The notes under the pieces are model-generated. The model was not told the DNA's origin. It searched no databases and was given only the letters and a program-made list of their open reading frames with translations. The position numbers and the translations under genes were made by a program. Shown here one piece after another: positions 58,150-64,000 of a stretch of DNA of 64,000 nucleotides. Where the stretch lies: the NCBI GenBank assembly GCA_934148995.1, contig CAKPDM010000007.1, forward strand, positions 4,760-68,759, in the 5' to 3' direction. This DNA is from an uncultured Bacilli bacterium (GTDB lineage Bacteria > Bacillota_I > Bacilli_A > RF39 > UBA660). Numbering within the stretch: position 1 is the first letter of the stretch; each line of letters starts with the position of its first letter.

Positions 58150-59910
58150 ATGTTTAAACTGTTTAAAAATTTTACTAAAAAAGATTACTTATTAATCTTT
58201 ATTTCCTTAATCTTTATCTTAGTACAAGTTTGGTTAGATTTAAAATTACCTGATTATATGTCAGAAATTACAAAACTTGTTCAGACAGAGGGAAGTAAAA
58301 TGAGTGCCATCTTAGAAAATGGTGGCTATATGTTGCTTTGTGCTTTTGGAAGTTTATTATCAGCAGTTTTAGTTGGTTATATATCTTCTAATGTATCAGC
58401 AAGCTTTTCTAAAACTATTAGAAAGAAGTTATTTGATAAAGTAGAGAACTTAGGAATTGCTGAAGTAAAAAACTTTTCTACTAGTAGTTTAATTACGCGT
58501 ACAACAAATGATATAACACAAATTCAAATGTTTATTTCAATGGGGTTGCAATTACTAATAAAAGCTCCAGTAACAGCTATTTGGGCAGTTACTAAGATAT
58601 TAAATAAAAATATTACTTGGAGTGCAGTTACCGCTGTTGCAGTAATAATTTTATTAGTTACTATTCTAACTTTAATGTTAATCGTTATGCCAAGATTTAA
58701 AAAGGTACAAAAACTTACGGATAAATTAAATGGTGTTACGCGTGAAAACTTAACAGGTATTAGAGTAGTAAGAGCTTTTAATGCTGAAAAGTATCAAGAA
58801 GACAAATTTGCTCAAGTTAATGATGAATTAACTAATACCCAATTATTCAATCAAAAAGCATTTTCTGTAATGCAACCAATCATGTATTTAGTAATGTATT
58901 TCTTAACACTTAGTATTTACTTTATCGGTGCTGATTTAATTAATAAATCTTTAATGGCTGATAAATTAGGTCTATTCTCTGATATGGTCGTATTTTCAAG
59001 TTACTCAATGCAAGTTATTATGTCATTTTTAATGCTTGCAATGATATTTATGATGTTACCAAGAGCAAGTGTTTCTGCAAAGAGAATTAATGAAGTTTTA
59101 GATACGGAGTTAAGTATTAAAGATGGAAACTTTAATGGTGCTACTAAAGAAACGGGTACCGTAGAATTCAAAAATGTTTCTTTCAAGTACCCAGATGCTG
59201 AAGAATATTTACTAGAAAATATTTCTTTCAAAGCGAATAAAGGTGAAACCGTCGCTTTCATCGGTTCAACCGGAAGTGGAAAGAGTTCTCTTATTAACTT
59301 AATACCAAGATTTTATGATGCTACTGATGGGGAAGTATTAGTAGATGGCGTTAATGTCAAAGAGTATAAACAAGAGTCACTTCGTAATAAACTTAGTTAC
59401 GTTCCTCAGAAAGCCACACTTTTCCATGGTACTGTTAGTAGCAATGTATCTTTCGGTGATAATGGAAGAGAAGAGATTACTGCTAAGAAGATAGAAGAAG
59501 CTATCAAAGTAGCCCAAGCCGAAGAGTTTGTTACTAAAATGGATAAGACTTATAATGCTGATATTGCTCAAGGCGGAACTAATGTTTCTGGAGGACAAAA
59601 GCAACGTTTATCTATTGCAAGAGCAGTTGCAAGAGATCCAGAAATCTATATCTTCGATGATTCCTTCTCTGCTCTTGACTATAAAACTGATTATGTTTTA
59701 CGAAAAGAGTTAAAAAACTATACTAAAGATGCTACTAGTTTAATAGTAGCACAAAGAATAGGAACAATTATGAATGCTGATAAGATACTTGTTCTTGACA
59801 ATGGACACTGTGTCGGAATGGGTACTCATAAGGAATTATTAAAGAATTGCGAAGTTTATAAACAAATCGCTTTATCACAATTATCAAAGGAGGAGTTAGA
59901 GAATGCATAA
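58150..59910 (+). CDS. ABC exporter half-transporter 1
   Basis: 586 residues: six membrane segments (about 1-310) fused to an ATPase domain with Walker A GSTGSGKSSL, Q-loop YVPQKATLF, signature VSGGQKQRLSIARA and Walker B IYIFDDSFSALD. The Asp after Walker B (FDD, not LDE) marks the degenerate site typical of one partner of heterodimeric exporters. It overlaps the second half-transporter by 8 bases, so the two form a heterodimer. Substrate unknown. Confidence 0.92.
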   Translation: MFKLFKNFTKKDYLLIFISLIFILVQVWLDLKLPDYMSEITKLVQTEGSKMSAILENGGYMLLCAFGSLLSAVLVGYISSNVSASFSKTIRKKLFDKVENLGIAEVKNFSTSSLITRTTNDITQIQMFISMGLQLLIKAPVTAIWAVTKILNKNITWSAVTAVAVIILLVTILTLMLIVMPRFKKVQKLTDKLNGVTRENLTGIRVVRAFNAEKYQEDKFAQVNDELTNTQLFNQKAFSVMQPIMYLVMYFLTLSIYFIGADLINKSLMADKLGLFSDMVVFSSYSMQVIMSFLMLAMIFMMLPRASVSAKRINEVLDTELSIKDGNFNGATKETGTVEFKNVSFKYPDAEEYLLENISFKANKGETVAFIGSTGSGKSSLINLIPRFYDATDGEVLVDGVNVKEYKQESLRNKLSYVPQKATLFHGTVSSNVSFGDNGREEITAKKIEEAIKVAQAEEFVTKMDKTYNADIAQGGTNVSGGQKQRLSIARAVARDPEIYIFDDSFSALDYKTDYVLRKELKNYTKDATSLIVAQRIGTIMNADKILVLDNGHCVGMGTHKELLKNCEVYKQIALSQLSKEELENA

Positions 59911-62038
59911 CGGACCACGTGGACCAAAGATGGACAAGTCCAAAGACTTTGTCGGTTCAATGAAAAGACTTTTCAAAGAACTAAAAAGTTTTCAAATCTT
60001 AATCGCTATGGCTTTAATCTTTGCTGTTTTATCATCAGTTTTATCAATCGCTGCTCCTAATAAATTATCTAAATTAACAGATACTATTTCTGAAGGAATA
60101 ATCGTTAATTCAAGAAATCTTGAAGAAGTTAGTGAACGTACTAAAATTAATCTTCAAAATATTAAAGTAGATGAAATTTTACAAAGTGAAGATTTAACCA
60201 TAGAAGAAAAACAAGACTTTCTAAACGCTTTACAGTTTAGTAGTGAAGACGATATAGTAAGCAATTTAAGTAAGTTATCTGATAATACATTAAAAATGAT
60301 TTTTAAAGAGTTTACCGTTAAAAATCAAAAGATAACAACAAGTGATCAGATAAAATTCTTAGAAGTTGCAAGTACCGTTAAAGATACTAGTGATGTTAAG
60401 GCGCTTTATAAAAAAATTGATGAAATGCCTAAAGACATTAAAAAAGTAGTTGTACCTATTATGGATATGACTAAGATTAAAAAAATAAGTTTATTCTTAG
60501 CTTGTTTATATATCGTTAGTGCATTATTATCATTCATTGAATCAATTATAATGACTAGTGTTTCTAATAATTTTGCTAGAAAACTAAGAGGTAGAATATC
60601 TGTCAAGATTAACAAATTACCACTTAAGTATTTTGATAAGAACCAAACCGGTGATATCTTATCACGTGTTACTAACGACGTTGATACTATTGCTCAAAGC
60701 ATGAACCAATCATTATCTTCTCTTGTTAGTGCTATAACTTTATTATTAGGTACTATTCTAATGATGTTTATAACTAACTGGATTATGGCATTAACTGCTA
60801 TCTCTGCTAGTTTAATTGGTTTTGCAATCATCTTTGTCGTTCTTTCTAAATCCCAGAAATATTTCGCTGCTAGACAAAAAGAACTTGGAAAACTAAACTC
60901 ACATATTGAAGAAGTTTATTCAGGACTTCTAGTAGTAAAAGCTTATAATGGTAAAAAGGAAGCTGATTTTAAGTTTGATGAATACAATGAGAAAGTTTAT
61001 GATGCTAATAGAAAGAGTCAATTCTTATCAGGACTTATGCAACCAATTATGTCTTTTATCGGAAACTTTGGTTATGTAGCAGTATGTATCGTTGGAGCTT
61101 TACTTGTTCTACATGATTCTATTACTTTCGGAGTAATAATTGCATTCATTACTTATGTTAGATTATTCACTTCACCATTAATGCAAATCGCTCAAGCATT
61201 CACAAGTTTACAATCAACAGCAGCAGCAAGCGAGAGAGTATTTGAATTCTTAGATGAAGAAGAAATGAGTTTAGAAACAAATAAAACTAAGATGTTAGAT
61301 AAATCAAAAGTAAAAGGTAATATTACTTTCGACCATGTTTCATTCGGTTATGACAAGGATAGAACAATTATTAAAGATTTTACTGCTAGTGTTAAAGATG
61401 GACAAAAAATAGCAATCGTTGGACCTACGGGAGCTGGTAAAACAACGATGGTAAATCTACTTATGAAGTTCTATGAAATTAATAAAGGTGATATTTTAAT
61501 TGATAATGTTTCTATTAATGATATTACAAGAGAAAATGTTCACAGTTTATTTACAATGGTTTTACAAGATACTTGGTTATTTAATGGCACAGTTAAAGAA
61601 AATATCGTTTATAATAGAGAGAATATTTCTGATGAAATGGTTAAAGAAGTTTGTGATACAGTAGGACTTACTCATTTTATCAAGACTTTACCGAACGGCT
61701 TTGATAGTGTTATCGGCGAAAATGATTCTGTATCAGCAGGACAAAGACAGTTACTTACTATTGCTCGTGGTATGATAGAAGATTCACCATTCTTAATTCT
61801 TGATGAAGCAACAAGTAACGTTGATACTAGAACAGAAGAGTTAGTGCAAAAAGCGATGGATAAGTTAACAGAAGGTAGAACATCATTCATCATTGCTCAC
61901 AGATTATCAACTATTAAAAATGCTGATTTAATACTCGTTATGAAAGATGGCAATATCATTGAAACAGGAAATCATGAAGAGTTAATGAAAAAGAACGGTT
62001 TCTACGCCGACTTATACAATTCACAGTTTGAATTATAG
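59903..62038 (+). CDS. ABC exporter half-transporter 2 with a large outer loop
   Basis: 711 residues. TM1 (about 32-52) is followed by an unusual inserted region of about 135 residues (about 60-193: charged, helical, e.g. IEEKQDFLNALQFSSEDDIV) before TM2 at about 194. The rest is standard: RISVKINKLPLKYFDKNQTG coupling region, Walker A GPTGAGKTTM, signature VSAGQRQLLTIARG, Walker B FLILDEATSNVD with the catalytic Glu. It supplies the active ATP site to the heterodimer. ATG follows AAGGAGGAG inside the upstream gene. Confidence 0.92.
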   Translation: MHNGPRGPKMDKSKDFVGSMKRLFKELKSFQILIAMALIFAVLSSVLSIAAPNKLSKLTDTISEGIIVNSRNLEEVSERTKINLQNIKVDEILQSEDLTIEEKQDFLNALQFSSEDDIVSNLSKLSDNTLKMIFKEFTVKNQKITTSDQIKFLEVASTVKDTSDVKALYKKIDEMPKDIKKVVVPIMDMTKIKKISLFLACLYIVSALLSFIESIIMTSVSNNFARKLRGRISVKINKLPLKYFDKNQTGDILSRVTNDVDTIAQSMNQSLSSLVSAITLLLGTILMMFITNWIMALTAISASLIGFAIIFVVLSKSQKYFAARQKELGKLNSHIEEVYSGLLVVKAYNGKKEADFKFDEYNEKVYDANRKSQFLSGLMQPIMSFIGNFGYVAVCIVGALLVLHDSITFGVIIAFITYVRLFTSPLMQIAQAFTSLQSTAAASERVFEFLDEEEMSLETNKTKMLDKSKVKGNITFDHVSFGYDKDRTIIKDFTASVKDGQKIAIVGPTGAGKTTMVNLLMKFYEINKGDILIDNVSINDITRENVHSLFTMVLQDTWLFNGTVKENIVYNRENISDEMVKEVCDTVGLTHFIKTLPNGFDSVIGENDSVSAGQRQLLTIARGMIEDSPFLILDEATSNVDTRTEELVQKAMDKLTEGRTSFIIAHRLSTIKNADLILVMKDGNIIETGNHEELMKKNGFYADLYNSQFEL

Positions 62039-62056
62039 GGACGAAAGTCTCTTTTT
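62038..62056 (+). terminator. terminator of the ABC exporter operon
   Basis: GGGAC-GAAA-GTCTC (one G-T) followed by TTTTT. Confidence 0.75.
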
Positions 62057-62226
62057 AATTAGAAAAAAAATAAACTATTAAAGTTGATCTAATTAGCAAA
62101 ATCCATATAAGAATATTAGAAGAGAAGATTGCATTAAATAAATATTAATTTAGTTATACATTTTTAATAAAAAGAATTATAATAGAAAATAAAAATTAGT
62201 AATTAAAGTAATTGGTGGTGAAAAAA
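62057..62226. other. A+T-rich intergenic region
   Basis: A TATAAT near 62179 (GAATTATAATAG) may serve the following gene. No other feature is seen. Confidence 0.35.
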
Positions 62227-62547
62227 ATGATAGGTCCTTTTAAAGTAGTACATCTGATTGGTAGTACCAAAGGTAATTATGAAATATTTAGGAAAGCAGA
62301 AACATACTTTACAGAGTTGGGTTATATTGTGCTTAAACCAGTTTTTTATGTTTATAGTGATTATATTAAAAATAAAGAATTAATAGATAAAATGTGTTAT
62401 GAGAAATTACTTTTTTGTGATGTTGTATGTTTGGTTACACCAGAACATTTTGGTGAATCAACAATTAAACGTATAAATCAAGCTGAACTTTTGGAAAAAG
62501 AAATATTAGTTTTTGACGGTGAAAAAAGTTTTGAGTATGACAAATAA
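62227..62547 (+). CDS. small protein resembling nucleoside 2-deoxyribosyltransferase-like/DUF4406 folds
   Basis: 106 residues; ATG at 62227 follows GGTGGTG, while two upstream GTG codons are part of that site. The Rossmann-like pattern (VVHLIGSTKGNYEIFRKAET, LGYIVLKPVF, LLFCDVVCLVTPE, STIKRINQAELLEKEILVF) resembles this fold. The catalytic residues are not assignable. Single gene, convergent with the broken hydrolase. Confidence 0.55.
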   Translation: MIGPFKVVHLIGSTKGNYEIFRKAETYFTELGYIVLKPVFYVYSDYIKNKELIDKMCYEKLLFCDVVCLVTPEHFGESTIKRINQAELLEKEILVFDGEKSFEYDK

Positions 62548-62549
62548 AG

Positions 62550-63455
62550 CTAGTAATTATTATTTTCAATAAAATTAAAAATATCTTGATAAACTGTTAT
62601 ATATTCTTCTTCATTAAGAATTTCATGTCTTAATTGATTATATAGTCTACTATCAATATTATTATAGCCTAGATCGATTAAAAAAGATTTTAAATCATCA
62701 AAAAGTTTAGTATTATCAATAACTGGGTCATCTTGACCAGCTATCAGAAGAATTTTTAGATTTTTATTGTTACAATTATATAATCTTTTTTTAAATGCTC
62801 TTATTTGTAATTTATATAAATTAATGAATCCATTAGTTGTAAATATAAAACCACATAGATTATCTTTATTATATTTATCTACATTATTCTTATTCTTGGA
62901 TAGCCACGCATTATTATAATTGTACTTTTTGTTAAAATTATTAAAAGTTAAAAAGTTAAGAAAATTATTAAGTTTTAGTGTCACCAAAAATTCGAGTTAT
63001 ATAAGCTATTGATAGACCAATATTAGCAAACTTATTAACAGTAGGAGGACCGCATAGTATTAATTTGTCTATTTCGTTATCATATCTTTGAATATAACTT
63101 CTAACAACTAAAGTACCCATACTATGACTGAACATACTATAATCGCTACAGTTGAATTTACTCTTAGCAAATTTTGTAACATCATATAAATCATTAACAA
63201 TATAATCAATATTATCTGTGTAAAAATAACCTAAGTCCTCTTTTTCTTTCACACTAAGCCCATGTCCTCTATGATCATTAATTATACGAATTATCCCTTA
63301 TTAGTTAAGTATTCCATAAATGGAAAATATCTTTCTTTATGTTCAGCCATTCCATGAGAAATTTGGATAATCCCTTTTGGTTTCTCACTAGGAATAGAAT
63401 AGGCAATGGATAAATTCAACCCGTCGCTAGAAGATTTAATATTTTCGTAGTACAT
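62550..63455 (-). pseudogene. alpha/beta hydrolase (monoacylglycerol lipase-like), two frameshifts
   Basis: Read across three frames, one lysophospholipase-type protein of about 300 residues appears. Segment 1, from ATG at 63455, has KGIIQISHGMAEHKERYFPF and stops at about 63293. Segment 2 (to 62968) reads IIRIINDHRGHG, then FSHSMG with the nucleophile Ser. Segment 3 (to 62550) has LIAGQDDPVID with the Asp and LRHEILNEEEY with the His. The complete catalytic triad is present but split by shifts near 63295 and near 62980. Both are beside short homopolymers, so sequencing error cannot be excluded. Confidence 0.75.
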
Positions 63456-63487
63456 AAAAACATCTCTAAGAAATTATAACATACAAA

Positions 63488-63521
63488 AAGAATCTAGGAT
63501 TTGTTATTTTTCTAGATTCTT
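63488..63521 (-). terminator. terminator of the repeat surface protein gene
   Basis: AAGAATCTAG pairs with CTAGATTCTT (10 bp) and is followed on the minus strand by TTTTT. Confidence 0.85.
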
Positions 63522-63526
63522 ATTTA

Positions 63527-64000
63527 TTATAGTTTCTTAATTACTAATACTGTACCAGCTAATGTTAATGCCCCTAGAACTGTAAATACTAAATTATCAG
63601 AATTTGCTGTATCAGGAACATCTATTGTCATTTCACATTGCTTTTTATATGTATCTTCATCTGTTTCGTTACCATTTTCATCAAAGTATTTATCATTTAT
63701 AATTTCACAAGTATGAGTTTTACATTGTAAATTGAACTCATCTTCATCAACTTCATTACCATTCTTATCAAAGAACTTATCATCAACTTGTTCACATGAA
63801 TGAGTCTTACATTGTAAATTATATTCTTTTTCAGAAACTTCTTTACCATCTTTACCAAAGTAGGTATCATCTACCTTTTCACAAGTATGAGTTTTACATT
63901 GTAAGTTATATTCTTTTTCAGTTACTTGAGTACCATTCTTACCGAAGTAAGTATTATCTACCTTTTCACAAGTATGAGTTTTACATTGCAAGTTATATTC
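63527..64000 (-). CDS. repeat-containing cell-surface protein with sortase-like C-terminus, partial
   Basis: The gene enters from beyond the window end; the frame is open to base 64000. The visible part has four copies of a 29-residue unit: LQCKTHTCEKVDNTYFGKNG, then T/E-rich residues to YN, with two Cys per unit (Q-C-K-T-H-[TS]-C). The C-terminus has VPDTANSDN, a hydrophobic stretch (LVFTVLGALTLAGTVLVI) and KKL. This is the order of a sortase signal, with VPDTA in place of LPXTG. The protein is probably wall-anchored. DNA repeats are nearly identical at about 87-base spacing. Confidence 0.8.
   Translation of the reverse strand, partial: EYNLQCKTHTCEKVDNTYFGKNGTQVTEKEYNLQCKTHTCEKVDDTYFGKDGKEVSEKEYNLQCKTHSCEQVDDKFFDKNGNEVDEDEFNLQCKTHTCEIINDKYFDENGNETDEDTYKKQCEMTIDVPDTANSDNLVFTVLGALTLAGTVLVIKKL
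63640..64000 (-). repeat. tandem 87-bp repeats encoding a Cys-pair module
   Basis: Four in-phase units, each with the string for QCKTH-x-C, recur at 87-base spacing (plus-strand marker ACAAGTATGAGTTTTACATTG). The array continues past the window end. Confidence 0.75.

Noticed and set aside
63640..64000. CRISPR-like regular spacing of repeats
   Set aside because: The 87-base units are in-frame protein repeats without variable spacers; no cas genes are present. No CRISPR array was seen anywhere in the window.

Overview
The window is about 70% A+T and uses the standard code (tryptophan is TGG and TGA is a stop). The gene set is that of a Gram-positive, low-GC Bacillota cell: SepF, DivIVA, a RodA/FtsW protein, Ffh, Fmt, CIRCE heat-shock operators, consensus sigma-A promoters and many intrinsic terminators. 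Three spore-coat-like proteins (one CotD-like, two CotY/CotZ-like) and motifs matching Spo0A boxes suggest an endospore former. The gene mix resembles uncultured gut Bacilli/Erysipelotrichia-type genomes; that placement is inference from style, not from a database search.

Layout. 1-5 kb: end of tex, a secreted glucosaminidase-like protein and a Ca2+-type P-ATPase. 5.0-5.5 kb: a compact locus that reads as a type I toxin-antitoxin module, with a second, orphan antitoxin-like copy. 5.6-12.7 kb: an ABC-F ATPase, small membrane proteins and a three-gene 2-hydroxyacyl-CoA dehydratase activase operon. 12.8-19.5 kb: a HerA-like ATPase, a membrane protein of unknown function, fmt and ffh. 19.5-28.2 kb: surface or secreted proteins, a CotD-like coat protein, tRNA-Pro and tRNA-Arg, uvsE and a bactofilin-like membrane protein. 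28.2-32.9 kb: a copper operon (csoR, an HMA/TauE-like transporter with a C-terminal copper-site domain, copA, copZ, a DUF2318 lipoprotein). 32.9-38.1 kb: DUF2130 protein, cysteine desulfurase plus TtcA-like thiolase, and a beta-helix membrane protein. 38.3-47 kb: htpG, a sporulation-type histidine kinase, yqeK, a second HerA, a rhomboid protease, sepF-divIVA, a small alarmone synthetase and hsp20. 47-55 kb: tRNA-His, tRNA-Ala, a transposase remnant, an SGNH-like protein, a glycosyltransferase, a RodA/FtsW protein, coat proteins, a ClpX-like ATPase and an HExxH protein. 55.4-64 kb: a two-component system, a YugP-like protease, a heterodimeric ABC exporter, a broken alpha/beta hydrolase and the end of a repeat-bearing surface protein.

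Regulation visible in the DNA ties several genes together. Two CIRCE elements (htpG, hsp20) overlap the -35 box of their promoters in the same way. TGNCGAA-type Spo0A boxes lie at promoters near 11.6, 28.3, 40.3 and 40.55 kb. A C-rich CsoR-type operator lies inside a consensus promoter at 28.36 kb, and both herA genes share a GTGATACAAT promoter core. Start codons were moved from the longest possible start wherever a Shine-Dalgarno sequence decides the matter; those choices are stated per gene.
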